Origin: JBICIG01 sp043101605
GTDB lineage: Bacteria > Planctomycetota > Phycisphaerae > Phycisphaerales > UBA1924
DNA: 30,723 bases
Direction: 5' to 3'
NCBI GenBank assembly: GCA_043101605.1
Contig: JBICIG010000075.1
Span: 1-30,723 of the forward strand
Part shown: positions 12,689-20,672 of the stretch, piece after piece
Layout: each line of letters starts with the position of its first letter
Position numbering within the stretch: position 1 is the first letter of the stretch
Notes under the pieces: model-generated
The model's database searches: none
The model's input: only the letters and a program-made list of their open reading frames with translations
Told to the model about the DNA's origin: nothing
Made by a program: the position numbers and the translations under genes

Positions 12689-14950
12689 GTGAGTCGTTCG
12701 ATTCTCTCGCGCGTGATGATTCTGGCGGCTGCGGGGGCGGCCCTTTCGATCCATCCTTCGGCGGCGATGGCCCAGCCGGGCGGGAACGAGCCGGAGGTGG
12801 TGCTCGACACGCTCGACCCGGTCGAGCTGCTCGACGACATGCTCTTTTATGTTCAGATCAACGACTACCGGCAGGCCGAGCGTCATGCGGCGGAGCTGGA
12901 GCGTCGGAATCTGACGCCTCGACAGTTCGTGGGCGTGGTGCAGGAGCTCGATGACCAGGAGCGGTTCACCGAGGTGGTGGCGCGGGCGCGTCGGGTGAAT
13001 TCGGCGCCGAACCTCCGGGCGGCGGCGGATCGGCTTGAGGCTCTGTATGAGCAGGGCCGGCTGGCCAAGGCCCGCGAGGCGGGGGAGATCACCGAGAACA
13101 TCCGGCTGCTGACGACGACGGCGCGGGGGCGGCTGATCGGTGCGGACCGGCTGGTGGAGGCGGGCGAGTACGCGATGCCGCAGCTCCTTGGGGCGTTGCT
13201 TCAGGGGCAGGACCCGGCGTTGCAGGTGGAGGTGCGGCGGGTGCTGATCCGGATGGGTCGGCAGGCGGTGATGCCGCTGGTGACGGCGCTTCCGGAGCTG
13301 AGCCCGGCGCAGCAGGAACTGGTGGTGAACCTGCTGGCGCAGATCGAGTACCGGTCGTGGCTGCCGTATGTCGCCGAACTGGCCGAGTCGACCGAGTCGA
13401 GCGAGGTTCGGCGTGCGTGCCGGAACGCGATGAAGCTGCTGACGGGTCGGGAGGAGCCGGCGGCGGATGTGGCGACGCTGTTCTACGACCTGGCCGAGCA
13501 GTTCTATGGCGAGCGGCTGAGCGTGACGAGCTTCCCCGGGGAGCCGATCCAGCTGGTGTGGAACTACAACCCGGCGTCGGGTCTGTACGCGACGGATGTG
13601 CGGACCGAGGCGTATCACGAGGCGATGACGATGCGGCTGTGCGAGCGGTCGCTGCGTCACCGGACCGAGGGGAACGACGCGTTGTCGCTGTGGCTTGCGG
13701 CGAACTTCTCGAGGGAGATCGACTCGCCGGCGGGGTATGCCAACCCGCTGTATCCGACGGGGCGTCCGTCGGCGTTGTACTTCGCGACGGCGTTCGGTCC
13801 GGAGCGGGCGCAGTGGGTGCTGGCGCGGGCGTTGGACACGGCCGACACGCCGCTGGCGAGCCGGGCGATCGAGGCGATCAGCCGGACCGCGGGCGGGGAG
13901 GCGATGCGTGACCCGATCGTGGTGGTGGGCGAGACCGGGGCGGTCGAGCGTCGCCCGCTGGTCGAGGCGCTGGACTTCCCGAACCGCCGGGTGCAGATCG
14001 AGGCGGCGCTGGCGCTGGCGACGAGCCAGCCGACGACGGACTTCGAGGGCTCGCAGCGTGTGATCCCGATTCTTGCGGGCGCGGTGCGGAACGCTTCGGA
14101 CCGGACGGCGCTGGTTGTTTCGGCCGACCGCGAGGGCGGTGAGCGGCTGGTGGGCATGCTCAAGGCCCGCGGGTACGAGGTGTTCAGCGGCGCGAGCCTG
14201 GCTTCGGCCGCGGGCCCGGCGCAGAGTGTCGCGATGATCGATCTGGTCGTGTCGGACCTGCCGGTGACCTCGGTGCGGGGGCTGGTGGAGGAGGTCCGGA
14301 ACGATCGTCGGATGGGCGCGACGCCGGTGCTGGCGCTGGCGTCGGGTCTGGGCTTTGCGGACCTGTCGTCGCAGTACCAGCGGGATGTGATGGTGATGGT
14401 GCGGCGGGCGGATATCGCCAGCCAGGAGCTCGGGGCGGCGATCGACGATCTCGTTGAGCGTGCGACGGGCGGGCCGATCACCGGGCAGGAGGCGGCGCGG
14501 TATTCGACGGCGTCGCTGGCGGCGCTGCGTGATCTGGCGCTGTCGCGGAACCAGGTGTTCGATGTCGCGGATGCGGTTCGGCCGCTGATTGAAGCGCTGG
14601 GGTCGACCAACGGTCAGACTCAGCGTTCGGTGGCGGATGTGCTGGCGTTTATCGGTCAGGAGCGGGCGCAGGTGGCGCTGGTGGAGGCGGCTCTTTCGGC
14701 GGGGGATGACATCTCGCGGATCGAGTTGCTCAAGCGGGCGTCGGCGTCGGCGCGTGAGCACGGGAACCTGCTGCCGAGCCGGTTCGTCGGGGACATCGTG
14801 GCGCTGACGCTCAACTCGCCCGGCTCGATCGGGACGGAGGCGGCGACGCTGATGGGCTCGCTGGGGCTGTCGACGGATCGGATCCTGCCGCTGGTGGTGG
14901 GCGAAGATGTCGCCGCGGGCGAGAGCGGCGTGCGGACGGCCAATCGCTGA
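12689..14950 (+). CDS. exported HEAT-repeat protein with a degenerate receiver-like domain
   Basis: A 753-residue protein that I cannot assign to a named family. Residues 1-28 are a signal peptide ending AAMA|QPGG. Helical repeats of the HEAT/Armadillo type follow (for example MPQLLGALLQGQDPALQVEVRRVLIRMGRQAVMPLV is split by Gly-Gln turns), and again near the C-terminus (VRPLIEALGSTNGQTQRSVADVLAFIG). Residues about 473-600 look like a receiver fold: TALVVSADRE, a beta strand ending in Asp523 (DLVVSDLP) and PVLALAS. The acidic pair is mostly lost (Ser478-Ala479-Asp480), and Arg replaces the conserved Lys, so phosphorylation is doubtful. The start is the GTG at 12689, with CAGGAGC upstream. Position before the pilins suggests a periplasmic scaffold for that system; this is inference. 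Confidence 0.75.
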   Translation: MSRSILSRVMILAAAGAALSIHPSAAMAQPGGNEPEVVLDTLDPVELLDDMLFYVQINDYRQAERHAAELERRNLTPRQFVGVVQELDDQERFTEVVARARRVNSAPNLRAAADRLEALYEQGRLAKAREAGEITENIRLLTTTARGRLIGADRLVEAGEYAMPQLLGALLQGQDPALQVEVRRVLIRMGRQAVMPLVTALPELSPAQQELVVNLLAQIEYRSWLPYVAELAESTESSEVRRACRNAMKLLTGREEPAADVATLFYDLAEQFYGERLSVTSFPGEPIQLVWNYNPASGLYATDVRTEAYHEAMTMRLCERSLRHRTEGNDALSLWLAANFSREIDSPAGYANPLYPTGRPSALYFATAFGPERAQWVLARALDTADTPLASRAIEAISRTAGGEAMRDPIVVVGETGAVERRPLVEALDFPNRRVQIEAALALATSQPTTDFEGSQRVIPILAGAVRNASDRTALVVSADREGGERLVGMLKARGYEVFSGASLASAAGPAQSVAMIDLVVSDLPVTSVRGLVEEVRNDRRMGATPVLALASGLGFADLSSQYQRDVMVMVRRADIASQELGAAIDDLVERATGGPITGQEAARYSTASLAALRDLALSRNQVFDVADAVRPLIEALGSTNGQTQRSVADVLAFIGQERAQVALVEAALSAGDDISRIELLKRASASAREHGNLLPSRFVGDIVALTLNSPGSIGTEAATLMGSLGLSTDRILPLVVGEDVAAGESGVRTANR

Positions 14951-14996
14951 CGGATCGGCATTCGTCGGTCGGCATTGGACAATCGTGAAGAGCAAG

Positions 14997-15019
14997 GCCC
15001 CGCTTCGGCGGGGCTTTTT
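14997..15019 (+). terminator. intrinsic terminator after the HEAT/receiver-like gene
   Basis: GCCCCGC (14997-15003), loop TTCG, GCGGGGC (15008-15014) and TTTTT (15015-15019): a textbook rho-independent terminator. It separates the HEAT gene from the prepilin genes. Confidence 0.9.
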
Positions 15020-15338
15020 CCTGCGCGCGCTGCGGGAGGGCGGGTTCGATCGGATCGTCGCTGCGTGTTCGGCGCGTGCGTGGAGGGGCCCGGAGCCGGG
15101 GGGCGGGTCCGAGAGCGCGGCGGGGGCGCGTCGCACGCGTTGCAGACGGCGCATCCCGCGGGCGTGGTTGGTCCGGGCGGGATGCGGGCGTGAATGCGGG
15201 GAGTGGAGCGGTCGATGAGCGAGGAGGCCGGCCGGTGCTGCGGACCGGTTCGCCGTCGCCCCGGGCGTGGAGGAGACGCTCGGCGCGACGCCGAATCGTG
15301 CACGGAGAACTCGGCGGGATGGACAGTCAGTGGACTAT

Positions 15339-15352
15339 GGCTCGTACGAGCC
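15339..15352. promoter_or_regulatory. 14-bp palindrome next to the prepilin ribosome site
   Basis: GGCTCGTACGAGCC is perfectly self-complementary and ends 3 bases before the AAGGAG ribosome site of the prepilin gene. It could be an operator or, as RNA, a hairpin that limits translation initiation. Confidence 0.5.
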
Positions 15353-15369
15353 GCAAGGAGAGGTCTCTC

Positions 15370-15741
15370 ATGAAGCGCAGCAACAAGCGGAATCGTGGTT
15401 TCACGCTGGTGGAAATCCTCATCGTGGTGGTGATTCTGGGCATTCTCGCGGCGATCGTGGTGCCGCAGTTCACGAACGCGGCCGACGACGCCCGGACGGG
15501 CAACCTCGACACGCAGATCTCGACGATCGAGCAGCAGATCGAGCTCTTCCGCGCCCGCACCGGTGCCTACCCGACCTTCGACGCGACTCTCTGGACCACG
15601 CTGGTCACGGGCGGGTACCTCAAGACCGCCCCGGTCAACCCGATCAACGGCGGCAGCGATGTCGGCGCCGACGGCTCGGGCGCGAGCTGGGAGATCTACA
15701 CCGACGCGAACGGCAACGCCGTCGTCGAGTCGGGTGTCTGA
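15370..15741 (+). CDS. GspG-like prepilin / major pseudopilin (first copy)
   Basis: A 123-residue prepilin. A short basic leader (MKRSNKRNRG) ends at Gly10, followed by FTLVE with the conserved Glu15, and the hydrophobic helix EILIVVVILGILAAIVVPQF. Prepilin peptidase should cut before Phe11 and N-methylate it. The helix continues into STIEQQIELFRARTGAYPT, and the body has GGYLKTAPVNPINGG, as in major pseudopilins GspG of type II secretion. The C-terminus is short and lacks a disulfide pair. The ATG at 15370 has a strong AAGGAGAGG site; the longer frame upstream is rejected. The almost identical helix in the next gene shows a duplicated pair. Confidence 0.88.
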   Translation: MKRSNKRNRGFTLVEILIVVVILGILAAIVVPQFTNAADDARTGNLDTQISTIEQQIELFRARTGAYPTFDATLWTTLVTGGYLKTAPVNPINGGSDVGADGSGASWEIYTDANGNAVVESGV

Positions 15742-15761
15742 ATCGCCTGAACTGATCTGAC

Positions 15762-15800
15762 TCTGCCGGCTCCGGGAACGGGGCCGGCGGATTTTGGTTT
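15762..15800 (+). terminator. attenuator/terminator-like hairpin between the two prepilin genes
   Basis: TCTGCCGGCTCC (15762-15773) pairs with GGGGCCGGCGGA (15780-15791, two G-T pairs) around GGGAAC, followed by TTTTGGTTT. Partial termination here would give more of the first pilin than of the downstream proteins. Confidence 0.65.
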
Positions 15801-15845
15801 CGGGGCGTGGCGAGAGCCGCGTCCGGCACGCGAGGGAGGGCCGCC

Positions 15846-16274
15846 ATGAGTTTGCGCCGCCGTGCGTTCACGCTGGTCGAGATCCTGATTGTCGTGGTGA
15901 TCCTGGGGATTCTGGCGGCGATTGTGGTGCCGCAGTTCGTCAACGCCCGTGACGAAGCGGCGATGGGGACGACGGTGAGCGAGCTCGAGAAGCTTCGGCG
16001 GGCGATCGATGTGTACCGGGCGCGGAACTCGAACCAGGTGCCGGCGGTGGTGGCGGGGAACCAGACCTGGGGCCCGCTGGTGGGCTCGGGTGAGTACCTC
16101 AAGGACGGCCCCCTGAACCCGTGGGTGGGGAGCGCGAACGCGGGGGTGATCATCCTGCGGGACTCGCCGGATGTGGCGTACCAGTCGAACTACGGGTGGA
16201 TTTATGACCCGGCGACGGGTCGTGTGTGGGCGGGCGGGTTCGACGCGAACGACGATCCGCTGCCGAAGCCGTGA
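15846..16274 (+). CDS. GspG-like prepilin (second copy)
   Basis: A 142-residue prepilin. The leader is only MSLRRRA; the residue before Phe8 is Ala7 where Gly is usual, a tolerated but less efficient substrate in known prepilin peptidases. FTLVE (Glu12) and the hydrophobic helix are the same over 20 residues as in the preceding gene. The body differs: EKLRRAIDVYRARN, GPLVGSGEYLKDGPLNPWVG and YGWIYDPATGRVWAGG, with the last resembling the GspG C-terminal strand. The ATG at 15846 was chosen because upstream codons do not extend the leader sensibly. It may be a minor subunit or alternative major pilin. Confidence 0.87.
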   Translation: MSLRRRAFTLVEILIVVVILGILAAIVVPQFVNARDEAAMGTTVSELEKLRRAIDVYRARNSNQVPAVVAGNQTWGPLVGSGEYLKDGPLNPWVGSANAGVIILRDSPDVAYQSNYGWIYDPATGRVWAGGFDANDDPLPKP

Positions 16275-16360
16275 TGCATTGACGGGCGTTTGCGGACCGC
16301 GTGTCAAGCGTGGTTCGGAGCGTGTCGATGAGGGTGGGAACTCTGACGGAGGCTCTGACG

Positions 16361-16666
16361 ATGCGCAACCGCTCGTATACGAATGGCGTTCTCTCGGCGA
16401 TCGCGGTCCTGCTGGGGCTGGTGGTGCTGGGTCAGCACACGGACCGTGGCTCCGCGTTTGTGAGCGAGGCCGGCGCGGCCGGTTCGCAGCCGAACGGCGG
16501 CGGGCTGGTGAGCGCGGCTTCGCAGCGCAAGGAGATGATCGCGGCGCTGAAGGAGATGTCGCAGCGATTGGCGAAGATGGAGGCGAAGCTGAACAGCGGG
16601 CTGGATGTTGATGTCCGGCAGATGCCTCCGATCAAGCTGCCGGCCAATGCCGGCGGCGGCGAGTGA
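16361..16666 (+). CDS. small membrane-anchored coiled-coil protein, function unknown
   Basis: A 101-residue protein. A hydrophobic segment (residues about 9-24, GVLSAIAVLLGLVVLG) can be an anchor or uncleaved signal. A Gly/Ser-rich linker precedes a helix with heptad-like pattern (ASQRKEMIAALKEMSQRLAKMEAKL, split here: residues 52-63 and 64-76) and a Pro-rich end. GGAGG at 16348-16352 places the start at the ATG 16361 and not at the in-frame ATG at 16328. Its position between pseudopilin genes suggests a role in the same machine, perhaps as a small periplasmic adaptor; no family is recognised. Confidence 0.65.
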   Translation: MRNRSYTNGVLSAIAVLLGLVVLGQHTDRGSAFVSEAGAAGSQPNGGGLVSAASQRKEMIAALKEMSQRLAKMEAKLNSGLDVDVRQMPPIKLPANAGGGE

Positions 16667-16730
16667 ATGAGTGAACCGGGCGCGGCGTCGGGGAGGGCGC
16701 CGCTTCCGGGTGCAGGAGGGGAGAGCGAGG

Positions 16731-17279
16731 ATGAAGTCCGTACGGGGCTCGCGTGGGTACACGCTGATCGAGGTGCTCGTGGTCATCACGATCATGGGCA
16801 TTCTCGGTGCGCTGGTGGTGCCGGCGGCGGGCTCGATCGGAGGCTTCCGCGCCGAGAGCGCGGTGCGGACGATCGTGTCGGATATCACCTTCGCGCAGTC
16901 GGATGCGATGGCGTTCCAGCAGGGGCGGGCGCTGGTGTTCGACCTGGAATCGAACTCGTACCTCGTGCTGGAGGTGACCGGCCCGGAGCTGGACCTCGAG
17001 AACGATGTGCTGTGGGACCCGATGCGGGCCGGGGACCGGTTCGAGCAGTCGCTCGACGAGGAGCGGTTCGGTGGGGCGCAGCTGACGGCGGCGAATTTTG
17101 ATGGCAACTCGGTCCTGATCTTCGATGAGATGGGGGCTCCGATCACGCAGCCTGAGGGGAACACGCCCTCGACGGGGGGGCGGATCGAGGTCGACGGGCC
17201 GTTGAACGACTACTGGGTCGAGGTGGACGGATTCACGGGGCATGTGACCACCGGTCGGATGGACCAGGCCGGCGGTTGA
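16731..17279 (+). CDS. GspH/FimT-like pseudopilin
   Basis: A 182-residue minor pseudopilin. The leader MKSVRGSRG is followed by YTLIEVLVVITIMGILGALV, with the conserved Glu14 and a Tyr at position +1 of the mature protein. The body has FRAESAVRTIVSDITFAQSDAMAFQQGR (in two stretches), the long N-terminal helix with the conserved VSDITFAQSDAM-type pattern of GspH/FimT, and then beta-rich sequence ending in DYWVEVDGFTGHVTTG. GspH-type subunits sit at or near the tip of the pseudopilus. AGGAGG about 12 bases upstream and a second GAGG fix the ATG at 16731. It follows the coiled-coil gene by 64 bases. Confidence 0.83.
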   Translation: MKSVRGSRGYTLIEVLVVITIMGILGALVVPAAGSIGGFRAESAVRTIVSDITFAQSDAMAFQQGRALVFDLESNSYLVLEVTGPELDLENDVLWDPMRAGDRFEQSLDEERFGGAQLTAANFDGNSVLIFDEMGAPITQPEGNTPSTGGRIEVDGPLNDYWVEVDGFTGHVTTGRMDQAGG

Positions 17280-17299
17280 ACGCCCACGGGAGCGGCGGG

Positions 17300-17587
17300 A
17301 TGCGGCAGCGATCGAAGAGCGGAACGGGCGGGTTGCGGGCGAGCAAGCTCGGCGCGGTGGCGCTCGTCGGGGGTGGGCTGGCGCTTTTGCTGTGGGCGAA
17401 GCTGCGGCTGGTGACCGAGGTGCCTCGCACCGCGTACGCCGAGCCCGAGGTCCGAGCCGATGCGGACGGGGCGGAGGCTTCCGATCCGGCGCCGGTCGAT
17501 GGCGCGGGGCGTTCGGGGGACGCGTCGGATGAGCCGGTCGGCGAGCGGACGGGCGGGCGCGCGGGATCGGGCGACCCGTTCCCTTGA
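17300..17587 (+). CDS. small single-pass membrane protein, function unknown
   Basis: A 95-residue protein with a basic N-terminus (MRQRSKSGTGGLRASK), a membrane segment (LGAVALVGGGLALLLWAKL, residues about 17-35) and an acidic, Ala/Gly/Asp-rich tail that is probably disordered in the periplasm. The ATG at 17300 lies 20 bases after the GspH-like gene. A TTG at 17276 overlapping the previous stop would add 8 residues and is possible. The topology resembles that of bitopic inner-membrane assembly subunits of secretion systems, but no sequence motif supports a specific name. Confidence 0.55.
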   Translation: MRQRSKSGTGGLRASKLGAVALVGGGLALLLWAKLRLVTEVPRTAYAEPEVRADADGAEASDPAPVDGAGRSGDASDEPVGERTGGRAGSGDPFP

Positions 17588-17604
17588 AAGGGTGAGCGAA
17601 CGGG
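17575..17604. other. inverted repeat straddling the stop codon of the small membrane protein gene
   Basis: CCCGTTC (17575-17581) pairs with GAACGGG (17598-17604); an inner CCTT/AAGG can add to the stem. No T-run follows, so it is more likely a stability or pausing hairpin than an intrinsic terminator. Confidence 0.45.
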
Positions 17605-17938
17605 CCGCGGCCGGGGAGAGGCCGGCGCGGGACCCGGAGGAGCACGACGACGCCGCGTGACGGGGCAGGGAGCCCGGAGCGTGGCGTTTTTTCGTGCGCG
17701 TGCGTGGCGTCTGTGCGGGGTGGTTCGGGCGTGCGCGGAAGCGGGTGGACCGGAAAAGTTTGCGGCAAGGGTGGAGTGTCCGCAAAGTCGGCGATCGGGC
17801 GAGACGACAAAGTTTCCGCAGACCCGCGATGCCGTGCGTCGGCATCACGAGTTTCGGGGAGGACGCGGGCCGGAGCGTCACTCACAACGGAAAGACATGA
17901 ACCGGGCGCACGCCGACTGTTGCAGCGAGGACCGAACC
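17588..17938. other. 351-base spacer before the secretin gene
   Basis: No credible gene; the secretin frame is open through most of it but has no good start. Three copies of an AAAGTTT/CCGC motif occur: AAAGTTTGCGGC (17755-17766), CCGCAAAGT (17780-17788, opposite orientation) and AAAGTTTCCGCA (17809-17820). The first two form an inverted repeat TTTGCGG/CCGCAAA. They may be binding sites for a regulator of the secretin gene. Confidence 0.5.
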
Positions 17939-20590
17939 ATGAACACGGGGCACGAGATGAACGATGCGGGCACGGTGACTCCCAGCCGGAGCGCTCTGTG
18001 GGGCGTTGCGGCGCTGGTGGTCATGGCGGGAACGACCCTGAGCTACGGGCAGGCCGCGGCGGGCGCCAGCGAGCGTCTGGCGGAGCTGGAGGAGCTTGCG
18101 GCGGAGTTCGAGGAGGGCCAGCCCGCCGATGCGGAGTGGACCGAGAGTGACGAGGCGGCCCTGGAGGGCGATGTGCTCGTCGATGACAACGAGCTCGTTG
18201 AGCTGCATGTTCGGGACGAGGATCTGCGCACGGTGCTGCAGATGCTGTCGATCCAGTCGCAGCGGAGCATCGTCCCGACGCAGAATGTTTCGGGGACGGT
18301 GACGGCGAACCTGTACGGGAAGTCGTTCAGCGAGGCGCTCGACGCCATCCTGCTCTACAACGGGTTCGGGTACATCGAGCAGGGCGGGACGATCTTCGTG
18401 ATGCCGATCGAGGAGGTCCGCGCGATCGAGGCCGAGACGCAGGCGCCCGTGGCGCGGGTGATCCGGCTGAACTACATGAACGCGACCGACGCGGCGGCGT
18501 TCGCGCAGGTGCTGCTGAGCGAGAACGGGTCGATCACGACCAACGGGGCGACCGAGGACTTCTCGCTTTCGAACGATGCGCCGGCGGGCCGCGACGAGTA
18601 CGCCAACGACTCGGTGCTGCTGGTGTACGACTACGAGCCGCGGGTCAACGCGATCGAGAGCGTGCTTGCCGAGCTGGACACGCGTCCGGAGCAGGTACTG
18701 ATCGAGACGACGATCCTGCAGACGGCGATCAACGAGGCCAACGCGTTCGGCGTGGACTTCTCGATCATCGCCGACCTGGAGTTCGTGGACTTCACGCCGG
18801 TGGGCGGCCCGCTCCGCGTGGTCGACTCGCTGATCGCCGGCGGCGGCAGCGGGGGCGGCGGCGACGGTGGCGACGGCGGTGACGGCGGCGACGGCGGCAC
18901 GGGCGGCGCGACCGTCCCGGACAGCCTGTCGGATGGATCCGGCTTCGGCATCGGATCGACGGTGGGCCAGACCGCGCAGCCCGGCGGGTTCAAGGTCGGC
19001 GTGATCAACGATGATGTGTCGGTGTTCGTGCGGATGCTCGACGAGGTCGGCGACACGACGATCATCTCGAACCCGAAGATCCTGACGCTCAACCGGCAGG
19101 AGGCTCGGGTGCAGGTCGGTCGTCGCGTCGGCTACCTGAGCACGACCACGACCGACACCTCGACGAGCCAGACGGTCGAGTTCCTGGACACGGGCACGCA
19201 GCTGTATGTGCGGCCGTTCCTGGCGGCGAACGACGACACGATCCGGATGGAGCTGCGTCCGGAAGTGAGCCAGCCGCTGATCCGGACCGTGACCGACGCG
19301 ACCGGCGCCGCGGTGACCGTGCCCGACGAGGACACGAGCCATCTGATCACGAATGTGATCGTGCGTGACGGTCAGACGATCGTGCTGGGCGGGCTGTTCA
19401 CCGAGCGGACGACCGCGTCGCGTCGCCAGGTGCCCTTCGCGGGCGACCTGCCGATCATCGGGGCGGCGTTCCGCGGGCACGACGACTCGATCGACCGGAG
19501 CGAGATCGTGTTCATGGTGACGCCCACGAAGGTGAACGACGAGGTTCTGCTGGCGCAGGGCGAAGAGGCGACGGCGCATGTGGAGTACCTGCGTGCGGGC
19601 AGCCGCGAGGGCCTGCTCCCGTGGAGCCGCGAGAAGCGTTCGAGCCAGTTGCTGATCGAGGCCGAGCGTCTGAACGCCCAGGGTGACACGAAGGGCGCGC
19701 TGAACAAGACCCGGCGGGCGCTGCAGCTCAGCCCGGTGAATGTGGACGCGATCCGTCTGCGTGAGTCGCTGCTGAGCGAGCCGACGGTCTGGCCCTCGCG
19801 GAGCATGCTCGAGCAGATCGTCAACGACGAGGCTTCCATCCGGGCGCAGATGCTGGCGCGGACGGTGGAGCTCGAGCAGCAGCTTGCCGACGGCGAGCAG
19901 CCGGTCGAGGTGACCGAGCCGACCTTCGGCGACCAGGCGGGCGGCAACGAGTTCGCCAATGCCGAGACCAACGACTCGTTCGAGGACAGCCAGTTCGAGA
20001 ACCAGTTCGAAGGCGGGCAGTTCGACGGCAACCGTTTCAACAATGATCAGTTCGACGGTGACCAGTTCGAGAGTGACCCGTACGAGGGCGGGGCGTTCGA
20101 TGCCAACCAGTTCAACCGTTCGGACCTGAGCGGCTATGAGCAGGGCTGGCAGCAGAGCGGCTCGACCGCCTCGACGGACGCGAGCAACTTCACCGGCGAC
20201 GCGATGGACCACAGCCAGTTCGGCAACGGTTCGCAGCCGGGCTCGTCGAGCGGGTACCACGGCGAGTGGCCCGAGAGCGACGGGTTCGACAACGGCTGGG
20301 AGGCCTCCGACGCGAGCGAGACGCAGGTCTTCGACACCCCCGTGAACGCGTGGGAGGTCGACTGGAGCGGGGTGGGCGAGCAGGCGTCTTCGACCAGCCC
20401 GGACGGCGGGTGGGTGGACCAGCTCGGGTCCGAGAACGACGCGCAGGATTCGCCCTACGGCAACGCGTTCGCGAATGTGTTCGACCACTCGTGGCGCATC
20501 TTCAGCCAGTTCGCCCGGACGCCGGTCAACTTTGGAGAGGGCGGTTCGGTGCTGACGAATGTCGACGAGAACTTCGACGAGAACCGCTGA
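17939..20590 (+). CDS. secretin (GspD/PilQ family) with long disordered C-terminal extension
   Basis: An 883-residue outer-membrane secretin, the gated channel of type II secretion and type IV pili. A signal segment (residues about 19-37) is followed by an N0/STN-like domain (VELHVRDEDLRTVLQMLSIQ from about 86), an N1-type domain (VARVIRLNYMNATDAAAFAQ), and a Gly/Asp-rich insert (about 300-322). The secretin core spans about 357-532: NPKILTLNRQEARVQVG, VEFLDTGTQLYVRP, NVIVRDGQTIVLGGLFTE, VPFAGDLPIIGAAFR and SEIVFMVTPTKV. After it come one TPR-like helix pair (567-610) and a 200-residue Gln/Phe/Asp/Asn-rich tail, unlike the short S-domain of GspD. The ATG at 17939 has GAGG 8 bases upstream; ATGs at 17897 and 17957 are alternatives. 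Hairpin with T-run follows. Confidence 0.88.
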   Translation: MNTGHEMNDAGTVTPSRSALWGVAALVVMAGTTLSYGQAAAGASERLAELEELAAEFEEGQPADAEWTESDEAALEGDVLVDDNELVELHVRDEDLRTVLQMLSIQSQRSIVPTQNVSGTVTANLYGKSFSEALDAILLYNGFGYIEQGGTIFVMPIEEVRAIEAETQAPVARVIRLNYMNATDAAAFAQVLLSENGSITTNGATEDFSLSNDAPAGRDEYANDSVLLVYDYEPRVNAIESVLAELDTRPEQVLIETTILQTAINEANAFGVDFSIIADLEFVDFTPVGGPLRVVDSLIAGGGSGGGGDGGDGGDGGDGGTGGATVPDSLSDGSGFGIGSTVGQTAQPGGFKVGVINDDVSVFVRMLDEVGDTTIISNPKILTLNRQEARVQVGRRVGYLSTTTTDTSTSQTVEFLDTGTQLYVRPFLAANDDTIRMELRPEVSQPLIRTVTDATGAAVTVPDEDTSHLITNVIVRDGQTIVLGGLFTERTTASRRQVPFAGDLPIIGAAFRGHDDSIDRSEIVFMVTPTKVNDEVLLAQGEEATAHVEYLRAGSREGLLPWSREKRSSQLLIEAERLNAQGDTKGALNKTRRALQLSPVNVDAIRLRESLLSEPTVWPSRSMLEQIVNDEASIRAQMLARTVELEQQLADGEQPVEVTEPTFGDQAGGNEFANAETNDSFEDSQFENQFEGGQFDGNRFNNDQFDGDQFESDPYEGGAFDANQFNRSDLSGYEQGWQQSGSTASTDASNFTGDAMDHSQFGNGSQPGSSSGYHGEWPESDGFDNGWEASDASETQVFDTPVNAWEVDWSGVGEQASSTSPDGGWVDQLGSENDAQDSPYGNAFANVFDHSWRIFSQFARTPVNFGEGGSVLTNVDENFDENR
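18838..18908 (+). repeat. low-complexity GGC-GAC repeat inside the secretin gene
   Basis: Imperfect repetition of GGCGACGGY units encodes the Gly/Asp-rich insert GGGGDGGDGGDGGDGG. It lies between the N-domains and the secretin core and is probably a flexible loop. Confidence 0.75.
19975..20125 (+). repeat. degenerate QF(D/E) repeat in the secretin tail
   Basis: The encoded protein repeats a phrase of about 5 residues with Gln-Phe followed by an acidic residue: DSQFENQFEGGQFDGNRF, then NNDQFDGDQFESDPYEGG. At least seven QF/RF units occur. The DNA repeats TTCGA with varied flanks, so selection seems to act on the peptide. Confidence 0.7.
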
Positions 20591-20614
20591 TCGCGGGAGC
20601 GGCGGACGCACACG

Positions 20615-20647
20615 GGGCGATCGGCCGATCGGTCGGTCGCCCTTTTT
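20615..20647 (+). terminator. hairpin with T-run between secretin and TPR lipoprotein genes
   Basis: GGGCGA (20615-20620) pairs with TCGCCC (20637-20642) around a partly self-complementary interior, followed by TTTTT (20643-20647). It may terminate most transcripts before the lipoprotein gene. Confidence 0.75.
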
Positions 20648-20672
20648 CTCGGGATCGCAAGGAGCAAAGAGC

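Larger units (their letters stand above)
14951..15369. other. 419-base spacer before the first prepilin gene
   Basis: After the terminator at 14997-15019 the spacer is G-rich and has no convincing gene. A 9-bp inverted repeat GCATCCCGC (15151-15159) / GCGGGATGC (15177-15185) and a 14-bp palindrome at 15339-15352 stand out. No clear promoter is seen. Confidence 0.5.

Noticed and set aside
18838..18908. Repeat resembling a small CRISPR or tandem array
   Set aside because: The units are 9 bases, imperfect, have no spacers and lie in frame within the secretin gene; it is a coding low-complexity region.
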